Positions 40,967-51,523 are shown, counted from the stretch's first letter. The stretch: DNA of 64,000 nucleotides from Edaphobacter sp. (GCF_028283685.1 NZ_JAPWKF010000007.1:620001-684000), one strand, 5' to 3'. Numbers and translations are program-made. Notes: a model not told the origin generated them from the letters alone.

Positions 40967-41184
40967 GTCTCAGGATCCTCAGTCATACAGGGAAATCAGG
41001 GTTCGATCGTCCACGCCAAAACATCGGCGGATCATCCGACGAGCAAGGGGGGAGGGGCTTGTAGGCCACAGTCTACAACTCCTCGCGCTCTCTTGCGCAA
41101 GTCTAACGCGAAGACCGCCGGCAACACGCGGTCTCGTCGGTGCACGCTGTTACCACAGAAGTTGTACAGTTTGTTTACCTTAGC

Positions 41185-41913
41185 TCAATCCATTGAAAAC
41201 TTGTCGCCAAGATAGATTCGCCGAACCTCTGGGTCGCGGCCCAGATCGCCAGGCGTCCCGGTACGGAAGATCTTGCCTTCGGCAATGATATAAGCTCGGT
41301 CGGTCACCGACATGGTCTCACGCACGTTATGGTCCGTGATCAGCACGCCGATGCCGCTCCGCTTGAGGCCGAAGATGATCTCCTGCAGGTCCAGGACGGC
41401 AATGGGATCGATTCCCGAAAAAGGTTCGTCGAGAAGGATAAAGGCCGGGTCGATCGCCAGGCAGCGGGCGATCTCGACGCGGCGTCGTTCGCCTCCGCTG
41501 AGGGCGTATCCCTGGGTCTTGCGGACGTGCCCTAAGTTGAGCTGCTCCAGCAACTTCTCCGTGCGCGTTCTGCGGCCCTCCCAGCTCGTCTGCTGAGACT
41601 CGAGGACGGCGAGGATGTTGTCCTCCACCGTCAACTTACGGAAGACGGATGGTTCCTGTGGCAGGTAGCTGATGCCATGACTACGTGCGCGCAGGTACAT
41701 CGGCATCCGGGTGATGTCATTGCCGTCCAACAGGATACGGCCGGTATCGGGGCGCACCAGACCGACGATCATATAGAAGCTCGTCGTCTTGCCGGCACCG
41801 TTCGGCCCCAGCAGACCGACGACCTCCCCCTGCTCAATTTTCAGGCTGACCCCACGCACTACTTGGCGGCCGCCGTACGACTTACCGATCTCCTCGGTCG
41901 AAAGCGTCTTCAT
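41185..41913 (-). CDS. lptB: LPS export ABC transporter ATP-binding protein
   Basis: LptB powers extraction of LPS from the inner membrane with LptFG and passes it to LptC and LptA. The 242-residue ATPase shows Walker [12 protein letters not shown] near residue 36, the Q-loop [13 protein letters not shown] near 85, the signature [14 protein letters not shown] near 139, Walker [14 protein letters not shown] near 158 and the H-loop ITDHN near 194. The ATG overlaps the lptC::lptA stop by four bases (ATGA). lptF and lptG are not in this window, as in many bacteria where they lie elsewhere. Confidence 0.94.
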   Translation of the reverse strand: MKTLSTEEIGKSYGGRQVVRGVSLKIEQGEVVGLLGPNGAGKTTSFYMIVGLVRPDTGRILLDGNDITRMPMYLRARSHGISYLPQEPSVFRKLTVEDNILAVLESQQTSWEGRRTRTEKLLEQLNLGHVRKTQGYALSGGERRRVEIARCLAIDPAFILLDEPFSGIDPIAVLDLQEIIFGLKRSGIGVLITDHNVRETMSVTDRAYIIAEGKIFRTGTPGDLGRDPEVRRIYLGDKFSMD

Positions 41914-44504
41914 CGATCTCGTTTCACTCGCGTCTCCGTGTGGACCCTTGGTCCGGAGCTGCCCTTCTCTCCATTAGAAATCACGACGCTCTCGTCGGTG
42001 GAGCGGAAGCGCAACTCGCCTCCGGTCACCGTACCGTGCGCCTGGTCGACCACCCGCGGCGGGACGGCCGCCGTTCCGGTCAGAACGCACCATCCATCAC
42101 CCGCCGTGTATACCAGCCGGTCTCCTGTCGCTCTGCGACCGGGCTGGTCGATCAGGATCGAACCCGTCACGGTCACACGCTGCAAACCTCCGCCCAGGAA
42201 CCCCGCAGCCGACGCCTGTGCCTTTGGAGCCGCAGCCTTTTGCCCGCCAGCGTCCAGCAGAGCCACAGCCCGTTCGCCGCGCATGACGCCATCGGCGCTT
42301 TCGATGCGTACGCCGCCGGTAAACTCCGCCTCGTGCGCCGTATCGGAGTAGTGCATCTCGCGGCTGGCGATGCGAACGACACTGCCCTTCCGTGCCATGG
42401 AATCCGGCTTCGCCGCAGCAGTCTTTTCGACTGGCTGGCTGGTCTCGCCTGTGCTGACCAGAACGGTGTGGACCACCATCGGCACACCGGCACCCTCTCC
42501 GTGAGCTATCAGGTCGCGGCGCTTCTGGTTGAACTCGAGCACCGGCGCCTCAACCTGCGAGCCGTTCTGCCAGAGACGGGCAGGGCGCCCCGCCTCTCCG
42601 TGGAAGATCGCGGTACCGCCGGCCTTCTTCAAGTCAGCCCGCGACGCCATCACATGAACCATGGCAGCCTGCGGACCCTGCTGATAGCTGGCCTTGACGC
42701 CACCCTCAGCCGCACCGTCACCGGTGACCTGGTTGACCAGAAGGCGATCGGACCACATCGTTCCCTCCGCGTTGTTAACCTGTACATTGCCGCTCAGAGC
42801 CAGCATCTGCGTGTTGCCGTCGAAGGTGGCGCGTTCGGCGGTGGCCTTGTCCATCTCAGGCTCCATGCCCTCCGCCTTCGCCGGGGTGTGGCGCGTCACC
42901 ACGACATGGCCCTGCTGCACCGCATTGGCGATCTCTGCCCCCTGCATCTCCTTCGATCCGGACGCAGCCCCCTTGGCGGCCTCGCGGAAGCGGACCTCGA
43001 GCGTGTCGCCGTTGCTCGTGTTTACGACACCTGCCTCGGTGGTCTGTTCCAGCACGGTCCGCCCGCTGCCGTGAACCTGGTCCAGGCGGCTGGTTCCGTC
43101 GCTGCCGGTCACAAACTGTGCCGTCAGTACATCACCGGACATGGCATTCGAGCGCGTGCCCTTACCCGTCGCCACCGAATCCACTACGCGCAGCTTCGCG
43201 TTCCCCGTAGCCTTCGCATCGCGCGGGTGCGAACGGCCAGCGGCATCGCTTGCCAGCCCCATCTCGACCGCTGTCGCGCTCAGCTGACGGTCACTCCACG
43301 CCTGCTTCGCTGCGCCCTGTGTTGCGGCTGCCGTCAGCACATGCTCGCTCAGCTTCACCGCTCCATTCAAGACGACGTGTTCGGCATTGCCTTGCTTGTC
43401 GAAGGCGATCCTGGCCTCAGACGAGTTGCCCGTGGCATGGCGCGTCTCGTCGTCCGCGGCGTAGGTAACGTTGCCCCATATGTGCGCATTCTGAGCTTTG
43501 CCGTGCTCATTGAACCACACCTCTCCGTGGTCTCCGGTCACGCGAACGCCATCGCCGGCCGTCAGCGTAACGCCGGTTTCACCCTGGATGTGCTCAATAC
43601 CGCCGCCGTCCCGCAGGAGGATCACAGCATGCTGAGCCCGGACCGTCTGCCGTCCCCTGGGACCCTCCCCGCCGCCGCTCACCGTAAGGTACTCGGCGTC
43701 GTTGAGCGTTACCGTATGGCTGTCTCGATCGAGCTCCGCCCGTGACGCTGTCAGCAGAACCGGCTTCCCATTCTGCAGCCCGTTGGCCTTCACCGCCGCA
43801 TGCAGAATAAGAATGCCGGTGTCCGAGTTGTACTCCGCTCCCTTGGCGTGGCCCGTCAGGCCGTTGTACTCAAATTCGATATCTTCGTCCGTCGCCGCGG
43901 TTCCCAGCTTCTGCAGGTAGACCAGGTTCGTCGTCTTGACGTGGATCAGCTTCAGATCACCCTGCCCCGCTTCGTGCTGTTCTGTCCCCGGCCCGGCGGG
44001 CGCACTGGCTGCGATAGGAGGCTCCTTGATATCGGTGCCTGCGGCGTAATCCATCTTGCCCTTGGCGTCCTTGGCTGCTGGCGCCTCAAGGTCCATATGG
44101 ACCTCGCCGATCGCCTTCACCACTCCAGTGTTCTGGTCGAGATCGAACTCCTTGCCGTAGATGCGGTCGACGCGCTCATTCTTCTTGGCGCTGGGGGTCT
44201 CTTCGTTCTGCGCCTGGCCATGACCATAGACGGCAACGCCCACATCGTGCAGCGTGTACATGCCGTCCTTATGCTGAATGGCCTTGGCCGCGTGGAGCGT
44301 GAAGACGACTCTGCCCTTGACGGTCTGCGACCAGGTAAAGGCATTGGTCTCCTGCCGGACATCGGCGCCCAGCTTCCGGGGCAGCTCTGTGATGAAGCGA
44401 TGGACCCGCCAGTGCGCCAGTCCCAGGAAGCCTGCGACGACGAGCACCAGAAGGCCAGCTCCCGCCAGCAACCAAATTCGTAGCCTGTCTACCGAAACAC
44501 GCAT
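41910..44504 (-). CDS. fused LptC-LptA LPS transport protein
   Basis: This 864-residue protein has one N-terminal membrane helix ([20 protein letters not shown], residues 9-28), so it is anchored in the inner membrane with the rest in the periplasm. The part up to about 170 resembles LptC ([46 protein letters not shown]). The remainder is a long series of beta-jellyroll OstA/LptA-type strands, with signatures such as [31 protein letters not shown] and [13 protein letters not shown]. It is far larger than LptC or LptA alone and could bridge the periplasm as one chain. It is the first gene of the lptB-rpoN-hpf block; no Shine-Dalgarno is clear. Confidence 0.87.
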   Translation of the reverse strand: MRVSVDRLRIWLLAGAGLLVLVVAGFLGLAHWRVHRFITELPRKLGADVRQETNAFTWSQTVKGRVVFTLHAAKAIQHKDGMYTLHDVGVAVYGHGQAQNEETPSAKKNERVDRIYGKEFDLDQNTGVVKAIGEVHMDLEAPAAKDAKGKMDYAAGTDIKEPPIAASAPAGPGTEQHEAGQGDLKLIHVKTTNLVYLQKLGTAATDEDIEFEYNGLTGHAKGAEYNSDTGILILHAAVKANGLQNGKPVLLTASRAELDRDSHTVTLNDAEYLTVSGGGEGPRGRQTVRAQHAVILLRDGGGIEHIQGETGVTLTAGDGVRVTGDHGEVWFNEHGKAQNAHIWGNVTYAADDETRHATGNSSEARIAFDKQGNAEHVVLNGAVKLSEHVLTAAATQGAAKQAWSDRQLSATAVEMGLASDAAGRSHPRDAKATGNAKLRVVDSVATGKGTRSNAMSGDVLTAQFVTGSDGTSRLDQVHGSGRTVLEQTTEAGVVNTSNGDTLEVRFREAAKGAASGSKEMQGAEIANAVQQGHVVVTRHTPAKAEGMEPEMDKATAERATFDGNTQMLALSGNVQVNNAEGTMWSDRLLVNQVTGDGAAEGGVKASYQQGPQAAMVHVMASRADLKKAGGTAIFHGEAGRPARLWQNGSQVEAPVLEFNQKRRDLIAHGEGAGVPMVVHTVLVSTGETSQPVEKTAAAKPDSMARKGSVVRIASREMHYSDTAHEAEFTGGVRIESADGVMRGERAVALLDAGGQKAAAPKAQASAAGFLGGGLQRVTVTGSILIDQPGRRATGDRLVYTAGDGWCVLTGTAAVPPRVVDQAHGTVTGGELRFRSTDESVVISNGEKGSSGPRVHTETRVKRDR

Positions 44505-44572
44505 CGCAAGTCTTTATTTTCTCATCTGCGGGGCAATCCCCACCCAGGCTCCATGAGCGATAGACTGTCTTT

Positions 44573-45217
44573 ATGGCCGATCAGCTCTACCTCAGCCTCT
44601 GGTTCCCCAACTTCCGCTTCGACTCGCTGCCCGCAGCCCTGGTCTCCGTGCTGCGCCAGTTCGCGCTCATCAGCGGCGACAAGCGGGTGTCGACGGCTAC
44701 CGTCTACCCCATCAGCTTCACCGAATCGCCGGTCTACCAGCGAATCTTCGTCAACGACGACCGCTCCCAGTCCACCGAGGACTCGATCATCGAGAACGCC
44801 GTCTCCGAAGCCACCGAGCAGCTCCACGACGACATGGCCTACGAGTTCGAGATGAAGTGGAACCTGTGGCAGCCGGAACACAGCGGCGCAAGTGGGGCTG
44901 AACTCGATGCCCTCTGGAAGCCGCGGCCCCGCACCGTCAAGATCATCGGCTTCGGCCCCCAGTTCGACCAGGCCACCTACGAGCAGAACGGCCACATCCG
45001 CGTGGACTTCGGCCTGGATACCCCCTGGGTGATGGACGAGGAAGACGAGGCGCTCGACGAGGAGGCGCAAAAGCACATTCAGCAGAACGTCGAGATTCTG
45101 CTCGCCTTTACGCTGTCGGTGGAAAAGCACTCCGGCATCTCCAGCCGCCTGCTCTGGACCGAATCCGGTGAACCGCTCGCTGAAAAGCTCATCGCACGCC
45201 TGCAGCGTCTCAACTAA
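44573..45217 (+). CDS. conserved protein of unknown function
   Basis: I do not recognise this 214-residue protein. It has no signal peptide or membrane segment and is acidic (EDEALDEEAQKHIQQ near residue 160). It reads like a compact mixed alpha/beta cytoplasmic protein: an opening LYLSLWFPNF strand, a WNLWQPEHSG loop near 100, the strand KIIGFGPQFD near 125 and a C-terminal helix with LLWTESGEPLAEKLI. Codon use and GC match its neighbours, so it is probably a real, vertically inherited gene. It is divergent from lptC::lptA by 68 bases, and its last eight bases overlap the convergent DUF1275 gene. The start codon lacks a clear ribosome binding site. Confidence 0.75.
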   Translation: MADQLYLSLWFPNFRFDSLPAALVSVLRQFALISGDKRVSTATVYPISFTESPVYQRIFVNDDRSQSTEDSIIENAVSEATEQLHDDMAYEFEMKWNLWQPEHSGASGAELDALWKPRPRTVKIIGFGPQFDQATYEQNGHIRVDFGLDTPWVMDEEDEALDEEAQKHIQQNVEILLAFTLSVEKHSGISSRLLWTESGEPLAEKLIARLQRLN

Positions 45218-45935
45218 CCAGTGAGGTCGCCGCGCGCGGCCTCACCCGCAGCAGCACCACCATCAGCAGAACGACATCTGCCCACAGCGCCTTGCCGCCA
45301 AGATGCATCGTGGCCACGCCACCTGCCGCGGCACCTGCAAAAAAGGCGAAGCAGATGGTGCCGAAGTCCACCGTCGTGCTCCGCGCCTCCTCCCCACCCC
45401 CGGCAAACAGCCATGAGAAGCAACTCTCGGCGAAGGTGCGCAGATTACCCGTCGTAAAGGTGGAGTTGTAGTTCTTGCCATGCACGCGGCGGAAGCTCTC
45501 CACCTGCACGGAAGCCGCAAAGGCGATCGTGGTGGTGAACCACATATCCGGCGTGCCGGCCGGAAGAAACGCAAGCACCGAGAGCAGCGCAATCTGCACC
45601 GAGAGCGCCAGCAGGTGCGGATACCTGAGGCGCAACGACGGCGCGTAAACCTCCAGCGCCTTGGCCGCCGTCACGCCCAGCACGAACATCACAATCGGAG
45701 GCAGATGCCTCGCTCCCGCGCCGACCGCTCCCGAAAAACAGCTGATGCCAAGCAGCACGACGTTGCCCGTCATCGCATTGGCGAAGACATGCCCGTGGCC
45801 CACATAGGTAAATCCGTCGAGATAGCCGCCCGCCAGCGCCAGCAACGCACTGATCGACAGCTGGGAGGCCGCCATCTCCATGGCGTCCCAGCCAACTGCC
45901 GTCTGCGCTCGTGTCACCGGTCCCCTTTGTTCCAT
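45210..45935 (-). CDS. DUF1275 (YoaK) family membrane protein
   Basis: The 241-residue protein has about six hydrophobic segments. Its first membrane segment reads ALLALAGGYLDGFTYVGHGH, followed by VFANAMTGNVVLLG, the signature of the YoaK/DUF1275 family of inner-membrane proteins. Further family features are TGNLRTFAE and the terminal LWADVVLLMVVLLRV. The function of the family is not established. It is transcribed alone; its 3' end overlaps the convergent gene at 44573 by eight bases. The first 28 residues before the membrane part are poorly conserved, so the true start could be an internal ATG such as the one at MEMAASQ. Confidence 0.85.
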   Translation of the reverse strand: MEQRGPVTRAQTAVGWDAMEMAASQLSISALLALAGGYLDGFTYVGHGHVFANAMTGNVVLLGISCFSGAVGAGARHLPPIVMFVLGVTAAKALEVYAPSLRLRYPHLLALSVQIALLSVLAFLPAGTPDMWFTTTIAFAASVQVESFRRVHGKNYNSTFTTGNLRTFAESCFSWLFAGGGEEARSTTVDFGTICFAFFAGAAAGGVATMHLGGKALWADVVLLMVVLLRVRPRAATSLVS

Positions 45936-45991
45936 AACGCTGCCTGCGGTCGCCTCTTCTCCTTCAGACGCCGCAATCGGCCGGCGTGGAT

Positions 45992-46939
45992 CTACTTGTT
46001 CTCCGCCGCACGCCGCCTGCGTCCGCTGATCAGGTAGATCGCGGCTCGCAGCTCCAGCAGAGGATCGTCCGAAGGATCGATGCCCTCCACACGCGGAATC
46101 GGATCGAAGATGATGTGCTGCTGCTCCGCGGCGCTATCCTCCACCGGAGCCGTCAGTTCGATGGTGCCGAGCGTCAGCACCGTGCGCGAGTCCGGCCAGT
46201 GTACCGTGGCGTTGTCGACGACGTCGCCCTCCTCAGCCAGCTGCACCGCGAGCCTAAACTTCACCGGCTCCTTACCGACGCGCTCAACAATCTCACCCAC
46301 CAGGTAGTCCGCAGGCTTCGCCGCCAGATCATCTCCTTCAAGGAAATCATTCCCTGCCTCAGGCAGAATACGATAACGGCCGAACCGGCTCACGCCTTCG
46401 GCATTCGTAAACTTCATCGCCGTCACGCCGAAGTACGTCTCCCGCGCATAGCTCGATGGAGCGGGCTTGGGGGTCTGCACAAACGCCAGAGCCTCGGGAT
46501 GCGCGCCGAGAAAGGCCTCCAGCGGCGAACCCGCCAGGTTCTTCGGATCGCTCGACGCCAGCGCCTTCAGGAACTCCAGAAACTCTGCTCCTGTGTGCGT
46601 GGGAAAGCCGTCGGTGGAATGACTGACGATGTCGGTGTGCACCCGCTCGGCCATGTAAAACCGCACGGCCATGCCGCGTGGATTCGCGTTCGGGTCGTTG
46701 TCCGGAATCAGCGGCAGGCCAGTTGAGTTCGAGAAACGCACGACCACCGGCAGCGGCCTGGCAAAGTGCGGCGCCTTCGAGAGCGTTGCAGCCTCGGCCG
46801 TCGGTGTAAACGTCCCCTTCACCATCACGCCCTTGGCGTGTGCCGGACGAAATCCAGGGTATTGGCCAAAGATCGCATTGAACTGGGCAATCAGATCGTT
46901 ACTCAGGGCAATCAGCTTCTCATCACTCGGTAAGGGCAC
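45992..46939 (-). CDS. catalase-family heme peroxidase (SrpA-like)
   Basis: The 315-residue protein is a small catalase-fold member, of the catalase-family peroxidase type that lacks the usual C-terminal extension. The distal histidine lies in RPAHAKGVMVKGTF near residue 34, PVVVRFSNSTG near 67 and NPRGMAVRFY near 89 follow the catalase core, and the proximal heme ligand Tyr is in ELRAAIYLISGRR near 302. Such proteins use peroxide to oxidise organic substrates. No signal peptide is visible, so it is cytoplasmic. The GTG start has a strong AGGAGG seven bases upstream. It is probably single-gene transcribed. Confidence 0.85.
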   Translation of the reverse strand: MPLPSDEKLIALSNDLIAQFNAIFGQYPGFRPAHAKGVMVKGTFTPTAEAATLSKAPHFARPLPVVVRFSNSTGLPLIPDNDPNANPRGMAVRFYMAERVHTDIVSHSTDGFPTHTGAEFLEFLKALASSDPKNLAGSPLEAFLGAHPEALAFVQTPKPAPSSYARETYFGVTAMKFTNAEGVSRFGRYRILPEAGNDFLEGDDLAAKPADYLVGEIVERVGKEPVKFRLAVQLAEEGDVVDNATVHWPDSRTVLTLGTIELTAPVEDSAAEQQHIIFDPIPRVEGIDPSDDPLLELRAAIYLISGRRRRAAENK

Positions 46940-47054
46940 CGTCTACCTCCTCGAAAAGTTCAGGAAATCGGATATGCAACGACGATAGAAGACTGCCATC
47001 ACTCTTACCAGACACCTTCGGGTTGTTTATCGCAGCAGCCGTCCACCCAAAATG

Positions 47055-47082
47055 ATGAAGGCAGGCCAAGGCCTGCCTTCAT
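47055..47082 (-). terminator. hairpin terminator after glyS
   Basis: ATGAAGGCAGGCC (47055-47067) pairs with GGCCTGCCTTCAT (47070-47082), a perfect 13-base stem with a nominal two-base loop. On the minus strand CATTTTGGG follows. It lies 18 bases after the glyS stop. Confidence 0.75.
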
Positions 47083-47099
47083 TCATATACACCAGAAAA

Positions 47100-49205
47100 T
47101 TATCCGGCGGTGACGATCTCCGAGAAGTCCGCGATCCCCGAGAAGCTCTTCACAATCGAAGCCAGCAGCGCCAGCCTGCCGCTGCGAACATTGGCATCCG
47201 GGTCCATCACCATGACCTGGTCGAAGAAAGCATCCACCTGCGGGCGCAACGTTGCCACAGACTCGAGCGCAGCGCCATACTCGTGCGCTACACTCAGCGT
47301 CTCGACACGGCTGCCAACCTCTGACGCCGCCCTGGCGAGCCCCGCCTGCGCTGCATGAACATCCTTCAACTCGCTCGCGCTGTCGAAGGTTTCACCCTTC
47401 TCCTTCGCCTGCGCCAGAATATTTTTCATGCGCTTGAACGCCGCGCTGACCGCCTCAAAGTCGGAAGAGCCTCGCATCGAGGTCACCGCCTCTGCACGCG
47501 AGACAGCATCGCGGACATCATCACTGCCCGCAGCCAGTACAGCCTTCACAACATCGTAGGCCTGCCCCTTCGCCTCGCGCAGGTAGAACTCCAGACGCTC
47601 GGCGAGGAACGCACGTACCTTCGCCTCGACAGCCTCATTCGGCGTGGCACGTCCTGCCACTTCGCTCAGCGTCAGCGGCAGAGCCGGAACGCTCTCAGCC
47701 AGCATCTTCACAATGCCGTTGGCAGCGCGTCGCAGGGCGAATGGATCCTTCGAGCCGGTCGGCTCCAGCCCAAGCCCGAACATGCCCGCAATCGTGTCCG
47801 CCTTGTCAGAGATGGACAACAGAGCGCCTTCAACGGTGTGTGGCACGGCGTCTTCCATCGACTCCGGAAGATACTGGTCATAGATCGCCGCGGCAGCCTT
47901 CTCCGAGAAGCCCTGCGCCTTCGCATACAGACCGCCCACGATGCCCTGCAGCTCGGTGAACTCCTTCACCAGATCCGTCGTCAGATCCGTTTTGGCCAGT
48001 ACCGCAGCTTCGTCCAGAGCGACGGCATCCACGACGACGCCGCGCGAAGTCACCAGCTCAGCCAGCCCAAGAGCAAGCTCGCGTACCCGCATCGACTTGG
48101 CCGCATAGCTGCCCAGCTCCTTCTGGAAGGTGACGTTCTCAAGCAGCTTCACGCGCTCCTTCAGCGGCATGCGCTGGTCGAACTCCCAGAAGAAGCGTGC
48201 GTCGTTGAACCGTGCCCTCAGCACACGCGCATTGCCGTGACGAATTACGCCCAGCCCGGCATCGTTCGCTTCCATGTTGAGCACGGCGAGAAAGTGCGGA
48301 GCCAGCTTGCCCGTCGCATCCTCCACGGCCAGATACTTCTGGTGATCGCGCATGACGGTGACAAGCACCTCTTCGGGCAGCGAGAGATACTCCGGCTCGA
48401 AGTTACCCAGGATCACCGAACGATCGGAGGCCCACTCTGTCAGGTGCGTCAGCGTATCGATCAGGCCATGATCCTCGCGCCAGCGAGCGCCTTCCACGGT
48501 GCGGGTCACACGATCGAGCGCCTTGCGGATCTTCTGTCGCCGGGTCTCGACATCGGCGATGACGTAGGCGCCGAGCAGCACCTCCTCATACTTCGCCGGA
48601 GCCTCAAGCTTCAGCGCGGCGTCGCCAAACAACACGCGATGGCCGTAAGTGATCGCACCGGCGGTCTTGCCACCGAACTCAACCGGAACGACCTCGGCGC
48701 CCAGCAGAGCCACCATCCAGCGCAGGGGACGCACAAAGCGCTCCGGCTTTCCGGCGCGCCAGTACATGTTCTTCGCCCAGTAGATACCGGCGATCTCCTT
48801 CGGCAGCTCCGCGGCGATCACCTCGGCAGCAACGCGGCCGGCTTTGACCACCGTGGCAGCAAGATACTCTCCCTTGGGCGTCGTCACGGTCTTCAACTCT
48901 TCGACAGCAACGCCTGCCTTCTTTGCGAATGCCACAGCAGCAGGAGTCGGCGCGCCATCCTTGAATGCCACCTTCACCGAGGGCCCGGTCAGCTCTTCGC
49001 TCGCATCAGCCTGCTTTTCCGTTACGCCACGGACCAGCACGGCCAGCCGACGAGGCGTCGAATAACTCTTTGCCTCGGCATCGGCGGCGATCAGGCGTTC
49101 ACGTTCCAGCAGGCCTATGACGCGCCGCTTCAGCTCAGCCTCGGCGCTCGCGATCATCCGCGCAGGTACTTCCTCTAAACCAATCTCAAAAAGAAAATCC
49201 GCCAT
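47100..49205 (-). CDS. glyS: glycyl-tRNA synthetase beta subunit
   Basis: The beta subunit binds tRNA-Gly in the alpha2beta2 form of glycyl-tRNA synthetase. The 701-residue product starts at the ATG at 49205 (MADFLFEIGLEEVPARMI), although the frame is open further upstream. Recognisable blocks are SYSTPRRLAVLVRG, the VRPLRWMVALLG region near residue 162, MRDHQKYLAVEDATG near 285, RVLRARFNDARFFWEFDQ near 335 and LPESMEDAVPHT near 445. It follows glyQ by 14 bases on the same strand, so the subunits are made together, and ends at a strong hairpin. The length is normal. Confidence 0.94.
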   Translation of the reverse strand: MADFLFEIGLEEVPARMIASAEAELKRRVIGLLERERLIAADAEAKSYSTPRRLAVLVRGVTEKQADASEELTGPSVKVAFKDGAPTPAAVAFAKKAGVAVEELKTVTTPKGEYLAATVVKAGRVAAEVIAAELPKEIAGIYWAKNMYWRAGKPERFVRPLRWMVALLGAEVVPVEFGGKTAGAITYGHRVLFGDAALKLEAPAKYEEVLLGAYVIADVETRRQKIRKALDRVTRTVEGARWREDHGLIDTLTHLTEWASDRSVILGNFEPEYLSLPEEVLVTVMRDHQKYLAVEDATGKLAPHFLAVLNMEANDAGLGVIRHGNARVLRARFNDARFFWEFDQRMPLKERVKLLENVTFQKELGSYAAKSMRVRELALGLAELVTSRGVVVDAVALDEAAVLAKTDLTTDLVKEFTELQGIVGGLYAKAQGFSEKAAAAIYDQYLPESMEDAVPHTVEGALLSISDKADTIAGMFGLGLEPTGSKDPFALRRAANGIVKMLAESVPALPLTLSEVAGRATPNEAVEAKVRAFLAERLEFYLREAKGQAYDVVKAVLAAGSDDVRDAVSRAEAVTSMRGSSDFEAVSAAFKRMKNILAQAKEKGETFDSASELKDVHAAQAGLARAASEVGSRVETLSVAHEYGAALESVATLRPQVDAFFDQVMVMDPDANVRSGRLALLASIVKSFSGIADFSEIVTAG

Positions 49206-49219
49206 CACACTCTCTCTGG

Positions 49220-50182
49220 CTAAACCGCCAACTCGCCTACCGGCTCTGCCGCAAGCAGCTCTCCCTGCCGCGCATAAGCCTTTGCCACGCCCACAACCAG
49301 GGTGCGAATCCGCGCCATGACACCTACGCGCTCGGTCACCGAGATCGCGCCACGCGCATCCAGCAGGTTGAACATGTGCGAGCACTTCAGCGCCAGTTCA
49401 TAAGCGCCGAGCACCGGAAAGCGCTTCAACGTCAGCGCATCCATCTTGTCCATTCCCCTGGCCTTCTCCAGCAGCTCCAGGCACTCCGCCTCATACAGCT
49501 TCAGGTGCTCCCATAGCTTCGGCACCTCGGCGTAGTCGAAGCTGTACGCCGAGAACTGCTCCTCTTCGGCCAGACGCATCTCGCCGTAAGTCACCTTGCG
49601 GCCCGTGTCCGGCTCGATCGCCCACACAATGTCGTAGATCGAGTCCACGTCCTGCAGGAACCCGGCGATGCGCTCAAGGCCATAGGTGATCTCGCCGCAG
49701 ATGGGGTCGAGATCCATGCCGCCGCACTGCTGGAAGTAGGTGAACTGCGTAATCTCGAGGCCGTCCAGCATCACCTGCCAGCCCACACCCCAGGCGCCGC
49801 CTACCGGCCACTCCCAGTTGTCTTCTTCGAACTTGATGTCGTGCTCGTGCAGGTTGATCCCCAGCGCCTCCAGCGACTCCAGATAAATCTCCTGGATGCG
49901 CTCCGGTGGCGGCTTCAGAATCACCTGAAGCTGCGTGTGGCGGAACAGGCGGTTGGGGTTCTCACCATAGCGGCCATCCGCGGGACGCCGCGACGGCTGC
50001 GCATAGGCGATCCGCACCGGCTTCGGTCCCAGCACACGCAGAAAGGTATCCGGGGACATCGTGCCCGCGCCGACCTCTACGTCATACGGCTGCTGTAATA
50101 CACAACCCTGTTCGGCCCAGAACCGCTGCAGCCGAAACAACATCTCCTGAAATGTCAGTGCCTTTTTGGCAGTCTCACTCAT
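49220..50182 (-). CDS. glyQ: glycyl-tRNA synthetase alpha subunit
   Basis: GlyQ is the catalytic subunit of the tetrameric class II glycyl-tRNA synthetase. The 320-residue protein shows [20 protein letters not shown] at the start, [16 protein letters not shown] near residue 43, [21 protein letters not shown] near 62, the strongly conserved [19 protein letters not shown] near 133 and [10 protein letters not shown] near 170. It precedes glyS by 14 bases. The bacterial two-subunit enzyme, rather than the single-chain form, is found in most Gram-negative bacteria, so this fits the assigned lineage. The C-terminal region (about 290-320) carries a family-typical helix. Confidence 0.95.
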   Translation of the reverse strand: MSETAKKALTFQEMLFRLQRFWAEQGCVLQQPYDVEVGAGTMSPDTFLRVLGPKPVRIAYAQPSRRPADGRYGENPNRLFRHTQLQVILKPPPERIQEIYLESLEALGINLHEHDIKFEEDNWEWPVGGAWGVGWQVMLDGLEITQFTYFQQCGGMDLDPICGEITYGLERIAGFLQDVDSIYDIVWAIEPDTGRKVTYGEMRLAEEEQFSAYSFDYAEVPKLWEHLKLYEAECLELLEKARGMDKMDALTLKRFPVLGAYELALKCSHMFNLLDARGAISVTERVGVMARIRTLVVGVAKAYARQGELLAAEPVGELAV

Positions 50183-50230
50183 ACTTCTCTCTTCAACTGT
50201 GGCTAACCACTCGATTCTAATGGAATCCGC

Positions 50231-51523
50231 TTAGCGAAGCCGATGCCAGTGCAGCGAGAGCCACCCCTGCGCCACCATCGCCGCCACGCCGACGGCGACC
50301 TGAAGCACGGTCGCGAGCAGGATTTCGCCATAAACCGGCTTTGCGGCCTGCTGACGCTTTAGGATCGGCAGGTTCATTACCGTGCTGACGATCGAGGTAA
50401 TGACCGTAGCCATTCCTGCCTCCAGCGCCGAGGTCTTGCCATGCTCCACCAGATTTGCCGCCGCCGCCGTGGTGCTGGCGCTAGAGACCATGCCGCCGAC
50501 CGCGCTCACGACCAGCACGCCGGAGTCTCCCATCCACCGCGCCGCCGCCGTACCCAAGACCTGAATCAGCAGAAATAGCCCGCCGAAGCTCATCACCTTG
50601 CCCAGCGAGATGGGCGAGGACAGCTTCAACTCGATCGGGCGCTCGTCGTCATAAGGCCTGTGGCGTCTCGCCACAAAATACCCAGCCACCGCCGTCATCG
50701 CGAGCAGCGGCAGGATGGCATAGGTTACGGCCTCGCGAGCAAAGATCGCGAGCAATAGCAGATTGCGGAGAAACATGGCCACCGAGGTCAGCAGCACCGC
50801 CACCACGGTCTGCGAGAGCAGGCCCGCCGCCGGCAGCGTACTCGCCAGCTCCGTCGCCGCAGCGGTCGAGTTCACCAGGCCGCCCAGCACTGCCGTCAGC
50901 CCCACGCCCTTGGTGCCGTAGACCCGCAGCAGGAAATAATTCACAAAGCCCAGCGAGGCCACGACCAGCACCGTCACCCAGGCTTCGCGCGGCTGCAACA
51001 ACTCCCACGGATCGACGTAATGATTGGGCAGCAGCGGCCAGATCACGAATCCGAAGAGCCCCAGCAGCAGAGCGCTGCGAATCTCCTCGGGCCTGACATC
51101 CCCCGCCAGCGCACGGAACTGCGGCTTCAGCGACAGCAGCCACGCCCCTACGATGGCCGAAGCCGTCGCCGTAAAGATATGCCCTTCGCCGCTGAGAGCG
51201 CCCAGAACAAAGGTCACCAGCAGCGCCGCCGAGGTCGTTCCCTCGACCGTCTTCGTAGCCAGGATGTCGCGGACATTCAACAGGACCGTCAACATGACCA
51301 CGCCAGCCATGCCCACGATCAGCACCGGCTGCGGCATCATCGCCGTCAGGCCGCCCAGCAGCGCAGTCAGGCTGAAAGTCCGTACACCGAAGTCTTTATG
51401 CGACCACTGGCGCTCAAATCCGATGAGCAGTCCGATCGCCAGAGCCACTGCCAGCTTGAGAGCAGTGGTTCCCGGAGGGAATACGGCAGAGTCGCCATGA
51501 AGCTGATCAATCCACGGATGCAA
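50231..51523 (-). CDS. MgtC/DUF4010-family multispanning membrane protein
   Basis: The 430-residue inner-membrane protein has about eleven hydrophobic segments. The N-terminal half matches MgtC-like proteins (ALAIGLLIGFERQW near residue 28, RTFSLTALLGGLTA near 48, GLTTSAA-like VEGTTSAALLVTFVLGAL near 92). The second half is DUF4010 with GLVNSTAAATELAS near 210 and GMVSSASTTAAAANL near 345. The function of this combination is not known; MgtC proteins are linked to magnesium stress. The TTG start is the only plausible one upstream of the first helix. It is divergent from the small membrane protein gene at 51604. Confidence 0.82.
   Translation of the reverse strand: MHPWIDQLHGDSAVFPPGTTALKLAVALAIGLLIGFERQWSHKDFGVRTFSLTALLGGLTAMMPQPVLIVGMAGVVMLTVLLNVRDILATKTVEGTTSAALLVTFVLGALSGEGHIFTATASAIVGAWLLSLKPQFRALAGDVRPEEIRSALLLGLFGFVIWPLLPNHYVDPWELLQPREAWVTVLVVASLGFVNYFLLRVYGTKGVGLTAVLGGLVNSTAAATELASTLPAAGLLSQTVVAVLLTSVAMFLRNLLLLAIFAREAVTYAILPLLAMTAVAGYFVARRHRPYDDERPIELKLSSPISLGKVMSFGGLFLLIQVLGTAAARWMGDSGVLVVSAVGGMVSSASTTAAAANLVEHGKTSALEAGMATVITSIVSTVMNLPILKRQQAAKPVYGEILLATVLQVAVGVAAMVAQGWLSLHWHRLR

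Noticed and set aside
41059-41078. TTGTAG...CTACAA hairpin upstream of rpoN, similar to the one at 25237
   Set aside because: Six-base stem only, no U-tract; similarity to the other hairpin is limited to TTGTAG.
41940-43745. 601-codon plus-strand frame within lptC::lptA
   Set aside because: It has no recognisable motifs and is explained by third-position GC bias of the real gene.
47355-49178. 607-codon plus-strand frame opposite glyS
   Set aside because: It is a shadow of glyS, which has all family blocks.
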